Positions 7,376 to 15,549 of a DNA stretch of 36,059 nt are shown here, piece by piece. A program made the translations under genes and the position numbers. The stretch is taken from contig JAUSNB010000068.1 of assembly GCA_030645615.1 (NCBI GenBank), positions 1 through 36,059 of the forward strand, read 5' to 3'. The first letter of the stretch is position 1. Each line of letters begins with the position of its first letter. The notes beneath the pieces are model-generated. The model saw only the letters and a list, made by a program, of their open reading frames with translations, was not told the DNA's origin and ran no database searches. Origin of the DNA: Actinomycetota bacterium. GTDB taxonomy: Bacteria > Actinomycetota > Actinomycetes > S36-B12.

Positions 7376-8392
7376 CTATCGATCGCCCCCAACCCGGGCA
7401 AGGGAGACCAGTCGCGACGTGGCACGGAAGTACTTCTTGCGGTAGCCCCCCGCGAGCAGGTCGTCTGCGAAGAGCCGGTCGAGCCTGATCCCGCTTGCGA
7501 TGACGGGGACATCGCGGTCGTACAGCCGGTCCACGAGGACAACCAGGCGCAAGGCACTCGCCTGGTCGCTTACGGTGTGGACCCCTGTGAGGCCCAGCAT
7601 CGGCACGCCGTCGATGAGTGCGCCGTACTTCGACGGGTGCACGGTCGACAGGTGGCGCAGCAGAGTGGTGAAGTCATCGACCGCCGCGCCGGGCTCCGCG
7701 AGCGCGCGAGCCGCGACGTCCGCGTCCGAGACCGGCTCGGGGGCATCGGGCAGCCCGCGGTGGCGATAGTCCTCGCCATCGATGCGCAGCACGTCGAAGT
7801 GGGCCGACAGCCCCTGGATCTCCCGCAGGAAGTCGTCGGCCGCGAACCGGCCCTCGCCGAGCTTGTCCGGCAGCGTGTTGGACGTGGCTGCCAGGCTCAC
7901 CCCGGCAGCCACCAGTTCACCGAGCAAGGTGGACATCAGGACGGTGTCCCCGGGGTCGTCCAGCTCGAACTCGTCAATGCACACGAGCCGGCTGCCAGCG
8001 AGCGCGTCAACGGCCGTCCGGAAGCCGAGCGCACCCACCAGGTTCGTGTACTCCACGAAGGTCCCGTACCGCTTGGGCCCGGGGACGGCATGCCACAGGG
8101 ACGCCAGCAGGTGGGTCTTGCCCACCCCGAAGCCGCCGTCGAGGTAGATGCCGGCCCGGCCCTCGGGAGGGGCGGCCCGGCGGAACAGGCCGCGGCGGGC
8201 TCCCTGGGGGGTCGATATCCGCTCGCCGAACGCGCGCAGTGCCGCAACTGCCGCAGCCTGACTGGGCTCGGCGGCATCAGGGACGTAGCTGTCAAAGCTG
8301 ACCGAACCGAAGTGCGGCGGCGGAACGAAGTCCTCGAGCATCCCGTCAACGCCCACGCGCGGGTGGCGTGAGGTCAAGGTGGCAACCGGCAC
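7376..8392 (-). CDS. zapE: ZapE/AFG1-like cell-division ATPase
   Basis: 338 aa from a GTG start. AAA-type P-loop ATPase: Walker A GGFGVGKT (86-93), Walker B LVCIDEFELDD (136-146; D140, E141), sensor TSN at 170-172. The N-terminus RHPRV...MLEDFVPPPHFGSVSFDSY matches the actinobacterial AFG1-like layout, supporting this upstream GTG over the internal ATG at 8340. In E. coli, ZapE acts at the septum during constriction; the role in actinobacteria is less clear. The GTG lies exactly 7 nt after a TAGGCT hexamer with no Shine-Dalgarno between, so the mRNA is probably leaderless. It is divergent from the RibD_C gene, with only 32 bp between the two starts. Confidence 0.88.
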   Translation of the reverse strand: MPVATLTSRHPRVGVDGMLEDFVPPPHFGSVSFDSYVPDAAEPSQAAAVAALRAFGERISTPQGARRGLFRRAAPPEGRAGIYLDGGFGVGKTHLLASLWHAVPGPKRYGTFVEYTNLVGALGFRTAVDALAGSRLVCIDEFELDDPGDTVLMSTLLGELVAAGVSLAATSNTLPDKLGEGRFAADDFLREIQGLSAHFDVLRIDGEDYRHRGLPDAPEPVSDADVAARALAEPGAAVDDFTTLLRHLSTVHPSKYGALIDGVPMLGLTGVHTVSDQASALRLVVLVDRLYDRDVPVIASGIRLDRLFADDLLAGGYRKKYFRATSRLVSLARVGGDR

Positions 8393-8399
8393 GGGCGTG

Positions 8400-8405
8400 A
8401 GCCTA
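8400..8405 (-). promoter_or_regulatory. Candidate -10 box for leaderless zapE mRNA
   Basis: TAGGCT (minus strand) fits TANNNT and ends 7 nt before the GTG at 8392, placing the transcription start at the start codon. No -35 element was recognised. The opposite strand carries a weaker GACGAT at 8413-8418, 6 nt before the divergent GTG at 8425. Confidence 0.45.
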
Positions 8406-8424
8406 TTCGTGCGACGATCGCCCG

Positions 8425-9138
8425 GTGCGACGCCTCCTGCCGCCCCCGCTGGCCGACCTGGACGACGACGGGATACGGGCCGCGTACGGGTTCCCCGCCG
8501 GCCGATCATGGGTGCGCGGAAGCATGGTGTCTTCGCTCGATGGGGTCATGCGGGGACCGGACGGCACCTCCCGGTCCATCGCCAGCCAGGCGGATGCCCG
8601 GGTGTTCTCGATGCTGCGGAGCCATGCCGACGTCGTGCTGGTGGGCGCTGGCACGCTGCGCGACGAGGACTACCACCCCTCGCGGCTGCCGATCGCCGTC
8701 GTCTCGGCGTCGCTGGACCTGCCCATGAGCCTGCGGCTGTTCCGGCTTCGCACCCACGAGACGCCCCGCACGATCGTGCTCACCTCCGAGGAGGCGGCCG
8801 CTGGCGCCGCACCGGAGCTCGAGGCCATCGCCGACGTCGTCACCTGCGGAGTCGCGGAGGTCGACCTGGCCCTTGCGATCGAGGCACTGGTCACCCGGGG
8901 CCTCGGCCGGATCCACTGCGAGGGCGGTCCACGGCTCCTGGGCGACCTGGCCCGGGCCGGACTGCTCGACGAACTGCTGCTGAGCGTCACCCCCTCGCTT
9001 CAGGGCGGGGGGCCTGGCGAGCACATCATGTCGGTGCAGGGCGGGCTGGACCCCAGCATCCGGCTGCGCACCACCCAGGTAATGGAAGAGGACGGCACCG
9101 TGTTCATCCGCGCCAGCCGCGAGCATGGGGAGGCCTGA
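8425..9138 (+). CDS. RibD C-terminal-type (dihydrofolate-reductase fold) reductase
   Basis: 237 aa. RibD_C domain: SMVSSLDGVM (33-42) near the N-terminus, MLRSHADVVLVGAGTLRDEDY (63-83), and CEGGPRLLGDLARAGLLDEL, the classic NADPH-side signature. RibD_C proteins reduce the ribosyl chain of a pyrimidine in riboflavin synthesis, but free-standing actinobacterial copies such as this (pyrimidine reductase family) often sit outside rib operons and have unassigned substrates. There is no deaminase domain here. GTG start, no Shine-Dalgarno. Its TGA overlaps the ATG of ligC by one base (TGATG), so the two genes are translationally coupled, although no functional link to DNA ligation is known. Confidence 0.85.
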   Translation: MRRLLPPPLADLDDDGIRAAYGFPAGRSWVRGSMVSSLDGVMRGPDGTSRSIASQADARVFSMLRSHADVVLVGAGTLRDEDYHPSRLPIAVVSASLDLPMSLRLFRLRTHETPRTIVLTSEEAAAGAAPELEAIADVVTCGVAEVDLALAIEALVTRGLGRIHCEGGPRLLGDLARAGLLDELLLSVTPSLQGGGPGEHIMSVQGGLDPSIRLRTTQVMEEDGTVFIRASREHGEA

Positions 9139-10247
9139 TGCTCCAGCCACCGATCGAGCCCATGCTGGCCAAGCCACTGGGCAACGACGTCCCCGAAGGC
9201 CTTGCGGGCATGGCGGCCGAGCCCAAGTGGGACGGCTTCCGATGCCTGGTGTTCCGCGACGAGCACGGGGTCGTGCTGCAGGGGCGAGGGCGATCCCGCT
9301 CGGGCGGCGACGACTACATCGACCTCGCCTACGCCTTCCCCGAGGTCGTGGCGGCATGCACCGACGCGCTGCCGCCAGGGTCCGTGATTGACGCCGAACT
9401 GGTCATCCCCATCGATGGTCGGCTCGACTTCGGCACGCTCACCTCGCGGCTGCGGCCGCGCTCGGAGGCCGGTGGCACCAACATCGCACGACTGGCGGAC
9501 GAGACCCCCGCCACGCTGCTGGCCTTCGACCTCCTGTGGTCCTCGGGTGACCTGATGGCCGAGCCGCTGTCGAGTCGTCGCGAGGCACTCACCGCCCTGA
9601 GCACTTCGTGGCAGCCGCCCTTGCTCGTCACTCCGCAGACCCGCGCCGAGGCAATCGCCCGGGACTGGTTCGACCGCTTCGAGTCAGCCGGCGTCGACGG
9701 CCTGATCCTCAAGCCACTCGACGACCCCTACGCCCCGGGGCAGCGCGCCCAGTTCAAGATCAAGCACCGCCGCACCGCCGATGTCGTTGTCGCCGGCTGG
9801 CGCCCGCACGCCAAGCCAGGGGCTGATGGACACGACGTCGTCGGCAGCCTGCTGCTCGGCCTGCATGATGAGGGCGGCCGGCTGCAGTACATCGGGGTGG
9901 CGTCCGCGTTCACGGCAGCCAAGCGCGCCGAGCTGGTCCGGCTGCTCGCACCGTACGAGGTCGATGCGGAGGCGCCGCACCCGTGGCGGGACGCGGGGCA
10001 AGGCCGGGTGCCCGGCGAGGTGAACCGGTGGAATGCGGCACGCCGGGCCGGCGAGCCCGCCTGGCACGCGCTGCGCCCCGAGCTGGTAGCCGAGGTGACC
10101 TACGACCAGATGGAGGGCGACCGGCTACGGCATGTCGCGGGCTTCGCTCGGTGGCGGCCGGATCGCGAGGCCGCTAGCTGCGACTACGACCAGCTCGAGG
10201 TCCCGCCGGCGTCCAGCATCTCGGCCTTGCTGCCCCTCGGGGGCTGA
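9138..10247 (+). CDS. ligC: ATP-dependent DNA ligase LigC
   Basis: 369 aa. Nucleotidyltransferase motif I is EPKWDGFR with the adenylated lysine K30; motif III region VIDAELVI, motif IV GLILKPL and motif V FKIKHRRTAD follow, then an OB-fold domain. Its C-terminus (YDQMEGDRLRHVAGFARWRP, then SCDYDQLE) closely resembles mycobacterial LigC rather than the ligase domain of LigD. LigC seals nicks in base-excision and gap repair in mycobacteria and is an alternative end-joining ligase. Odd: after motif I, where LigC/LigD carry SRN and a short turn, this protein has QGRGRSRSGGDDYIDLAY (residues 48-65), an insertion of several residues. An RBS GGGGAGG lies just upstream. It converges with the membrane-protein gene with no gap. 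Confidence 0.9.
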   Translation: MLQPPIEPMLAKPLGNDVPEGLAGMAAEPKWDGFRCLVFRDEHGVVLQGRGRSRSGGDDYIDLAYAFPEVVAACTDALPPGSVIDAELVIPIDGRLDFGTLTSRLRPRSEAGGTNIARLADETPATLLAFDLLWSSGDLMAEPLSSRREALTALSTSWQPPLLVTPQTRAEAIARDWFDRFESAGVDGLILKPLDDPYAPGQRAQFKIKHRRTADVVVAGWRPHAKPGADGHDVVGSLLLGLHDEGGRLQYIGVASAFTAAKRAELVRLLAPYEVDAEAPHPWRDAGQGRVPGEVNRWNAARRAGEPAWHALRPELVAEVTYDQMEGDRLRHVAGFARWRPDREAASCDYDQLEVPPASSISALLPLGG

Positions 10248-10526
10248 CTACCGAAGCGAGCTGCGCTCGGCGAACTCGTCTTTGGAGTAGCCGAGCAGCG
10301 CGCCCTTCCAGCCGAACCCCCGCGCCTCGTCCACCAACGCGAGGACGAACAGGACGAGGAGCGTGATCGGCAGCAGGATCACAGCCAGCAGGATCAACGG
10401 GAGCTTGACGATCCACTGCAGCACACGATGGCCGTCGCACCACGCGTTGAACCCACGGATCACCGGCCACCGGCCGATCTGGTCGCTCAGGCCCGGCCGC
10501 CGGGTGCCGTCGCTCTCATCCGTCAT
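10248..10526 (-). CDS. Small membrane protein of unknown function between ligC and Prim-PolC
   Basis: 92 aa from the ATG at 10526, which has GGGAG 6-7 nt upstream; an ATG at 10538 would add four residues. One long hydrophobic stretch (IVKLPLILLAVILLPITLLVLFVLALV) can form one long or two short membrane segments, flanked by a soluble N-terminus with DGTRRPGLSDQIGRW and a C-terminus GWKGALLGYSKDEFAERSSLR. No family recognised. It overlaps the end of the upstream polymerase gene by 11 nt, so it is probably co-transcribed and translationally coupled with it, and its stop directly abuts the stop of ligC. Confidence 0.65.
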   Translation of the reverse strand: MTDESDGTRRPGLSDQIGRWPVIRGFNAWCDGHRVLQWIVKLPLILLAVILLPITLLVLFVLALVDEARGFGWKGALLGYSKDEFAERSSLR

Positions 10527-11571
10527 GTTCGCTCCCATCGTCAGGGGAGCCTAGCGGCGCCCGAGCACGGCTGGGCTGCACCCGTGGCGGCTCGCCCGGC
10601 ATCTTGGGGTAGTCGGGCGGGTACGGCAGCTCGGGCAGCCCCGCGGCCACGTCCTCCTCCCACGCCTGCAGGGCGCGGTCCAGCGACACGGCAGCCTCCG
10701 CGAACCCAGCCCACGGATCCGGCGTCGTCGCGACAACTCCTGGAGCGGACCGCAGCGTGAAGTCAGCGGGGGCAATCGCCTCAAGGTCCGCCCAATCCAC
10801 CGGCATCGAGACGGGCGCATCAGGCCGGGGTCGTAGTGAGTAGGCCGACGCCATGACGCGGTCCTGGGCATTCTGGTTGAAGTCGATGAACACCCGGGGA
10901 CCGCGCTCCTCCTTCCACCACGACATCGTCACGAGCCCGGGCAGCCGGCGCTCCAGTTCCCGGCCGACCGCGATGCACGCGTGGCGCACGTCGATGAAGG
11001 AGTGCGTGGCGAGGATTGGCACGAAAACGTGCAGCCCCCGGCCGCCACTCGTCTTGAGGTAGCCGGGCCAGCCCCACTCGTCGAGCAGCGCACGGCACTC
11101 GCGGGCCACCGTCACGGCGTCGGTGAACGCGTTCTCGGGAGACGGATCGAGGTCGATCCGCAATTGGTCAGGGTGGACGACATCAGGCGCGGTGACCGGC
11201 CAGGAGTGGAACGTGATCGCGCCCATCTGCACGGCCCAGGACAGGGCGGCGGCCGTGCTCGGGTTCAGCAGGACGCCCGGGCGGCCGCTGGGAAAGCGGA
11301 TCGGGATGCCGGTGACGTAGTCGGGCACCGAGCGTGGCAGGTGCTTCTGGTAGAAGTGCTCGGCCGTGTCGCTGACCCCCTCAGGCCAGCGTTCCAGCGC
11401 CGTCGGCCGGTCGTGTACCTGCACCAGCATCCGCGGACTCACAGCGAGGTAGTACTCCAGCACCTCGCGCTTGGTGATGCCGGGGAACACCGGCTTGTCT
11501 GGGCTGGTCAGCCGCACCGTCACTCCGTCGGCATCGACGGTCGTCGGTGGCCCATGGGGCGAGGTCGCCAT
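10516..11571 (-). CDS. Prim-PolC-like polymerase (LigD polymerase-domain family)
   Basis: 351 aa, a stand-alone archaeo-eukaryotic primase-superfamily polymerase as in bacterial LigD PolDom. Seen: TSPDKPVFPGITKREVLEYY (22-41), HFYQKHLP (72-79), metal-binding LRIDLDPSP with D140 and D142, KTSGGRGLHVFVP with H181, and third carboxylate FIDFNQN at D230. These proteins fill short gaps with a preference for ribonucleotides; in mycobacteria the LigC-adjacent copy (Prim-PolC) works with LigC in excision repair. Here it converges on ligC with one small gene between; Ku is not in the window. The C-terminal 30 residues are disordered and rich in Pro/Arg. ATG lies 6 nt after a TACGGT hexamer with no Shine-Dalgarno. 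Confidence 0.9.
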   Translation of the reverse strand: MATSPHGPPTTVDADGVTVRLTSPDKPVFPGITKREVLEYYLAVSPRMLVQVHDRPTALERWPEGVSDTAEHFYQKHLPRSVPDYVTGIPIRFPSGRPGVLLNPSTAAALSWAVQMGAITFHSWPVTAPDVVHPDQLRIDLDPSPENAFTDAVTVARECRALLDEWGWPGYLKTSGGRGLHVFVPILATHSFIDVRHACIAVGRELERRLPGLVTMSWWKEERGPRVFIDFNQNAQDRVMASAYSLRPRPDAPVSMPVDWADLEAIAPADFTLRSAPGVVATTPDPWAGFAEAAVSLDRALQAWEEDVAAGLPELPYPPDYPKMPGEPPRVQPSRARAPLGSPDDGSEHDG

Positions 11572-11577
11572 CGGGGC

Positions 11578-11583
11578 ACCGTA
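11578..11583 (-). promoter_or_regulatory. Candidate -10 box for leaderless Prim-PolC mRNA
   Basis: TACGGT (minus strand) fits TANNNT and is followed by a 6-nt spacer and the ATG at 11571. The identical hexamer with the same spacing precedes the large secreted protein gene at 27292. Confidence 0.45.
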
Positions 11584-11635
11584 CTGCCGATCCGACCATG
11601 TCGGGTGATACTGCTAGCAGGAAGGAGGTTCCCCC

Positions 11636-12733
11636 ATGCCCGTTGCATCGGTTGTCGCGGCCCTGGTGATGACGGCTGTTACGACGGTCACCTCGCCGAT
11701 GCCCTCCGTGGCGCCGGGGTCGGTCCCGGTGTCGGTCCCGGTGTCGGCGGCGGGTGCCCTGCCCGACGTCAGCGTCGCCCAGGTCCTGGCCCGCGGGCTG
11801 ACCTCCCCGTGGGGCCTGGCCTTCCTGCCCGATGGCTCCGCCCTCGTGGGCGAGCGGGACACCGGTCGCATCCTGCGCGTTGCCCGGGGCGGTGGAAAGC
11901 CACAGCCTGTCGGCCGGGTGGCAGGGGTGGTGCCCACCGGCGAGGGCGGCTTGCTCGGACTCGCGGTGCCTCCAGGGGCCGAGCCGAGCTTCGTCTACGC
12001 CTACATCACGACGTCGCGCGACAACCGGGTCGTGCGGATGGCCTGGGACGGGCAATCGCTCGGCAGGCCCCGTCCTGTCCTCACCGGGATCCCCCGCGCG
12101 GAGTATCACGACGGCGGCCGCCTGCTCATCAGCCCCAGGGGCGAGTTGTTCATCGCCACCGGAGACGCGACCCAAGGACACCTTGCCCAGGATCGCTCCA
12201 GCCTCGCGGGAAAGGTGCTGCGGGTCACCCTCGCGGGTGCACCCTTCCCCGGCAATCCCTTCCCCGGCTCCGCGGTCTACTCGCTCGGCCACCGAAACGT
12301 CCAGGGGCTGGCCCTCGACGGCGCTGGCCGCTTGTGGGCCAGCGAGTTCGGCGAGAAGGACGTCGACGAGCTCAACTGGATCCGGCCTGGCCGCAACTAC
12401 GGCTGGCCGCTGCACGAAGGCGCGACGAGCCAGCCGGGATTCGTGAACCCGGCGGTCGAGTGGTCGCCGACCGCCCTCGCATCGCCTAGCGGCCTGGCCA
12501 TCCTCAACGGCGTTGCCTATGTCGCCTCACTGCGCGGCGAGGTGCTGTGGCAGGTGCGCCTGCGCGGCACCGATGCTGGCCGGCCTCTGGCGGTGCCGCT
12601 GGGCGACCTAGGTCGCCTGCGCACGGTCGTGGCTGCGCCGGACGGATCCCTGTGGCTGGTGACGAGCAATACCGACGGTCGCGGCGACCCCCGCGCCGGT
12701 GACGACCGCATCCTGCGCCTCGTCGTCTCGTAG
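11636..12733 (+). CDS. Secreted PQQ-dependent-type sugar dehydrogenase (GSDH family)
   Basis: 365 aa with an N-terminal signal peptide (residues 1-40) that contains a Val-Pro-Val-Ser repeat encoded by a 12-bp DNA repeat near 11715-11748. The mature part is a six-bladed propeller of the glucose/sorbosone dehydrogenase family: GLTSPWGLAFLPDG, GEGGLLGLA, GHRNVQGLALD, SEFGEKDVDELNWI and GRNYGWP. The family oxidises aldoses outside the membrane using PQQ; several actinobacterial members have unproven cofactor use, and no pqq genes are seen here. A strong RBS (AGGAAGGAGG) precedes the ATG. It is divergent from the Prim-PolC gene and followed after 20 bp by a small membrane protein gene. Confidence 0.88.
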   Translation: MPVASVVAALVMTAVTTVTSPMPSVAPGSVPVSVPVSAAGALPDVSVAQVLARGLTSPWGLAFLPDGSALVGERDTGRILRVARGGGKPQPVGRVAGVVPTGEGGLLGLAVPPGAEPSFVYAYITTSRDNRVVRMAWDGQSLGRPRPVLTGIPRAEYHDGGRLLISPRGELFIATGDATQGHLAQDRSSLAGKVLRVTLAGAPFPGNPFPGSAVYSLGHRNVQGLALDGAGRLWASEFGEKDVDELNWIRPGRNYGWPLHEGATSQPGFVNPAVEWSPTALASPSGLAILNGVAYVASLRGEVLWQVRLRGTDAGRPLAVPLGDLGRLRTVVAAPDGSLWLVTSNTDGRGDPRAGDDRILRLVVS

Positions 12734-12741
12734 GCGACCGC

Positions 12742-12747
12742 TAGGGT
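12742..12747 (+). promoter_or_regulatory. Candidate -10 box for leaderless mRNA of the 12754 gene
   Basis: TAGGGT fits TANNNT, followed by a 6-nt spacer (CGGCGC) and the GTG at 12754; no Shine-Dalgarno is present. It would give an internal promoter between the sugar dehydrogenase and the downstream genes. Confidence 0.4.
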
Positions 12748-12753
12748 CGGCGC

Positions 12754-13044
12754 GTGTCCACCCCCGCCTTGGTCCTCTGGATGTTCGCCGCGGTGCTCGG
12801 CGCATTCGGACTGGTCTTCGCCGCACTCGGGCTGAACAGCGAGCGCACCTACTGGAGGCAGCGGGACCCGTCCGGCGACGCTCGCACGGACGCCACCCCG
12901 CTCACCTCGATCATCCGCCGGGCCGCGCACTTCGCCACGGGTGAGTACCGCGCACCGCTTCGCATCACCGCGATCGGCATCCTCATGTGCGAGCTCGCCC
13001 TGGCCTTCGCTGTCGTCGCCATCATCGCGACCTGGGCCGGCTGA
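12754..13044 (+). CDS. Small two-helix membrane protein, unknown function
   Basis: 96 aa. Two hydrophobic helices: LVLWMFAAVLGAFGLVFAAL (7-26) and ITAIGILMCELALAFAVVAI (71-90), joined by a charged loop with NSERTYWRQRDPSG. No family recognised. GTG start without Shine-Dalgarno but 6 nt after TAGGGT. The alditol-oxidase-like gene begins 16 bp downstream, so they may be co-transcribed. Confidence 0.65.
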   Translation: MSTPALVLWMFAAVLGAFGLVFAALGLNSERTYWRQRDPSGDARTDATPLTSIIRRAAHFATGEYRAPLRITAIGILMCELALAFAVVAIIATWAG

Positions 13045-13060
13045 CCCGCAGGACGTCATC

Positions 13061-14308
13061 ATGCGCAACTGGTCCCGCCATGTGACCTTCTCCGCCGAGC
13101 GCAGCGAGGCACCGTCCAGCGTCGGCGAGCTACGCCGGCTGGTGGCCACGAGCACCAGGATCCATGCCCTCGGCACCGGACACTCGTTCAATGAGATCGC
13201 GGACACGAGCGGCGTGCACGTGTCGTTGCACGGCCTGCCCGACGACGTCGACGTCGACGTCGACAACGGCTTCGCGTGGCTTCCCTCGGGCATGCGCTAC
13301 GGCGAGGCAGCCCGCATCCTCGACGACCGTGGCCTGGCGCTGCACAACCTCGCGTCGCTCGGGCACATCTCGGTGGGCGGGTCCGTGGCGACCGGGACGC
13401 ACGGCTCCGGCGACCGCAATCTGACGCTGGCGGCGGTGGTGGTCCGCCTGGAGGTGGTCACGGCGGAGGGCGACCTGGTCGTGCTGTCCCGCGACGACGA
13501 TCCCGACCTCATCGCCGGCTGCATCGTCGGCCTGGGCGCGCTCGGTGTGGTCACCAGGGTCGGTGTGCTGGTCCAGCCGCGATTCGACGTCCGGCAGTAC
13601 GTCATCGAAGACGTGCCGCTCGACGCGGTGGTGCATGGCTTCGACGAGATATTCGGCAGTGCCTACAGCGTGTCGTTCTTCACCCCCTGGGACCCGTCGA
13701 GGACCGGGCAGGTGTGGATGAAGCGACGCGACAGCCAGGACGTGATGGATGGTTCGCGGACATGGCCCGCCGGCGTCGCTGCGACGCAGCCCCGCCATCC
13801 GCTGGGCGGGCACGATCCCGTGAACTGCACCCAGCAGGGCGGGGCGGCCGGCCCGTGGCATGAGCGGCTCCCGCATTTTCGCCTCGACTTCACGCCCAGC
13901 AGCGGCGACGAACTGCAGACCGAGTACCTGGTCGACCGTGCGGCGGCCCCCGGCCTGCTGCAGGCGCTCGACGCCATCGCGCCGCGCCTCGCGCCGCTCG
14001 TGCAGGTCTCGGAGGTCCGCACGATGCGCGCGGATGACCTCTGGCTCAGCGGTGCCTACGGACGCGACACGGTCGGCATCCACTTCACCTGGCACAAGAC
14101 GCCCGAGGTACTCGACATCCTTCCCGAACTGGACGAGCTGCTCGGCCAAGGGGACGGCCGGCCGCATTGGGGAAAGCTCTTCCGCACCCGGCCGGCTGCG
14201 CTTGCCCAGCGGTACCCGCGATTCGATGACTTCCGTGAACTGGCCGACCGCATGGACCCGGATCGCAAGTTCCGCAACGACTTCCTCGACGCCCTGCTCG
14301 GCCCCTGA
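13061..14308 (+). CDS. Alditol oxidase-like FAD flavoenzyme (AldO/xylitol oxidase type)
   Basis: 415 aa, the same size as Streptomyces AldO (about 418). VAO-type FAD-binding domain: ALGTGHSFNEIADTSG places H41 where AldO binds FAD covalently, then GHISVGGSVATGTHGSG for the FAD pyrophosphate and LEVVTAEG. The C-terminal ALO-type substrate domain includes WLSGAYGRD, GIHFTWHKTPEV and PHWGKLF, with an ending typical of sugar-alcohol and aldonolactone oxidases. The expected reaction is oxidation of a polyol or lactone with O2, producing H2O2; substrate not determinable. No signal peptide, so cytoplasmic. ATG is preceded by AGGAC at 7 nt. A GACGTC repeat at about 13246-13262 encodes an Asp-Val run. 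Confidence 0.87.
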   Translation: MRNWSRHVTFSAERSEAPSSVGELRRLVATSTRIHALGTGHSFNEIADTSGVHVSLHGLPDDVDVDVDNGFAWLPSGMRYGEAARILDDRGLALHNLASLGHISVGGSVATGTHGSGDRNLTLAAVVVRLEVVTAEGDLVVLSRDDDPDLIAGCIVGLGALGVVTRVGVLVQPRFDVRQYVIEDVPLDAVVHGFDEIFGSAYSVSFFTPWDPSRTGQVWMKRRDSQDVMDGSRTWPAGVAATQPRHPLGGHDPVNCTQQGGAAGPWHERLPHFRLDFTPSSGDELQTEYLVDRAAAPGLLQALDAIAPRLAPLVQVSEVRTMRADDLWLSGAYGRDTVGIHFTWHKTPEVLDILPELDELLGQGDGRPHWGKLFRTRPAALAQRYPRFDDFRELADRMDPDRKFRNDFLDALLGP

Positions 14309-14310
14309 CC

Positions 14311-15549
14311 GTGGGCGCTTTCCGCCGGCTGTATGCGCTCGTCGCGCTGACGTGGCTGGCCTCACGTGCCGTGGCCGTGGCCCTGGTACCTCTCTTGGCC
14401 TACATCCTCAACGACGTCGACATCTACCAGGACTGGGTGCCGATCCTTCGCAGCGGGGCATTCCCTCAGGGCGACGCCACATGGCAGTACCCGCCAGGGG
14501 CCGGGCTCCTGATCGTCCTGCCCGACCTCGCTCCGGGGCCGTTCCTGCCGGCGTTCGTCGTGTTCATGCTCCTGGTGGACCTTGCCATCCTCGCCATGCT
14601 CGTGATGGCGCATCATCGCCGACCGGACCGCGCCGACCTGGGGCTGTGGCTGTGGGCGAGCGCCGGGGTGCTGTGCGGCCCGCTGCTGGTGACCCGGTTC
14701 GACCTGCTGCCCACGTTCTTCGCCGTCGCCGCCCTTCTGGTGCTCGCCCGTCCAGCCCTGTCAGGGGCGACTGCGGCCCTGGGCTTCCTCGTCAAGGTAT
14801 GGCCCGCGCTCCTGCTGCTCGCCCTCCCTCGCGCACGGACGATGAAGGCCGCCGTCGCATTCCTCCTGATGACGGTAACCGTGCTGGCCGGATTGACTTT
14901 GGTCCTGGACGGGACCCTGTCCTTCCTCGGCAATCAGGCCTCGCGCGGCCTGCAGGCGGAATCCACCGGAGCCATGCCCTACTGGCTCGCCGCCCTTGCC
15001 GGCCGCACGATCGACTACGGCCTTGAGTACGGGGCCATGCAGGTGCGCATGGCGGGCACGGAGATCGTCGGCACCGTGCTGACCATCGTCGGCCTCCTCG
15101 TCCTGGCTGTCCTGGCCTGGTGGCGGCTGCGGAGCCGGTTGGAGTCTGTCGCAGGCGCCGACGTCGCGCTCACAGCCGTCATGGTCAGCGTGGCGACCAG
15201 CCGCGTGTACTCGCCGCAGTTCAATGTGTGGCTCATCGGCCTGGCTGCAGTGGCCACCATCAGCACGGCAACACGGATGCGGACCGTTGCCCTGATCCTC
15301 GTCGGGGTGTCGGTCAGCACCGAGATCGTCTATCCGTTCTTCTATACCCAGTTCACCGATGGCGAGGCATGGATGATCCTGGCGCAGGCAGCGCGAATCG
15401 CCGGCCTGCTCGTCGCCGTCGTGCTCGCGCTCAGCGCCCTGGCTCAAGCCGGCCGGAGCGCCCAGAGCGCGACCGCCGACGCGGCGGCCACGTTGAGCGA
15501 GTCCACGCCGCCGGACATGGGCACCCGCACGACCACGTCAGAGGCCTGA
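14311..15549 (+). CDS. GT87-type (DUF2029) polyprenol-phosphate-sugar glycosyltransferase
   Basis: 412 aa, about ten hydrophobic segments. GT-C features: DVDIYQDWVPIL in the first extracytoplasmic loop with acidic residues, QYPPGAGLLIVLPDL (the YPPG motif of GT87), FLVKVWPALLLLALPRAR, and TSRVYSPQFNVWLIGLAA. Mycobacterial members transfer mannose from polyprenyl-phosphate mannose onto lipoglycans; the donor and acceptor here are inferred only. GTG start 2 nt after the flavoenzyme stop, so probably the same operon. Odd: the last 35 residues are low-complexity (AGRSAQSATADAAATLSE...) and are encoded antisense to the conserved end of the RNA methyltransferase gene, a 106-bp overlap, suggesting loss of an earlier stop codon. 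Confidence 0.82.
   Translation: MGAFRRLYALVALTWLASRAVAVALVPLLAYILNDVDIYQDWVPILRSGAFPQGDATWQYPPGAGLLIVLPDLAPGPFLPAFVVFMLLVDLAILAMLVMAHHRRPDRADLGLWLWASAGVLCGPLLVTRFDLLPTFFAVAALLVLARPALSGATAALGFLVKVWPALLLLALPRARTMKAAVAFLLMTVTVLAGLTLVLDGTLSFLGNQASRGLQAESTGAMPYWLAALAGRTIDYGLEYGAMQVRMAGTEIVGTVLTIVGLLVLAVLAWWRLRSRLESVAGADVALTAVMVSVATSRVYSPQFNVWLIGLAAVATISTATRMRTVALILVGVSVSTEIVYPFFYTQFTDGEAWMILAQAARIAGLLVAVVLALSALAQAGRSAQSATADAAATLSESTPPDMGTRTTTSEA

Noticed and set aside
8379-9137. Upstream extension of the ligase frame to 622 aa
   Set aside because: It overlaps the RibD_C gene in another frame, is Arg/Pro-rich shadow sequence, and the ATG at 9138 has a good RBS directly before the conserved start.
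13246-13262. GACGTC repeat in the flavoenzyme gene as a regulatory site
   Set aside because: It encodes an in-frame Asp-Val run inside a conserved gene and is most simply codon repetition.
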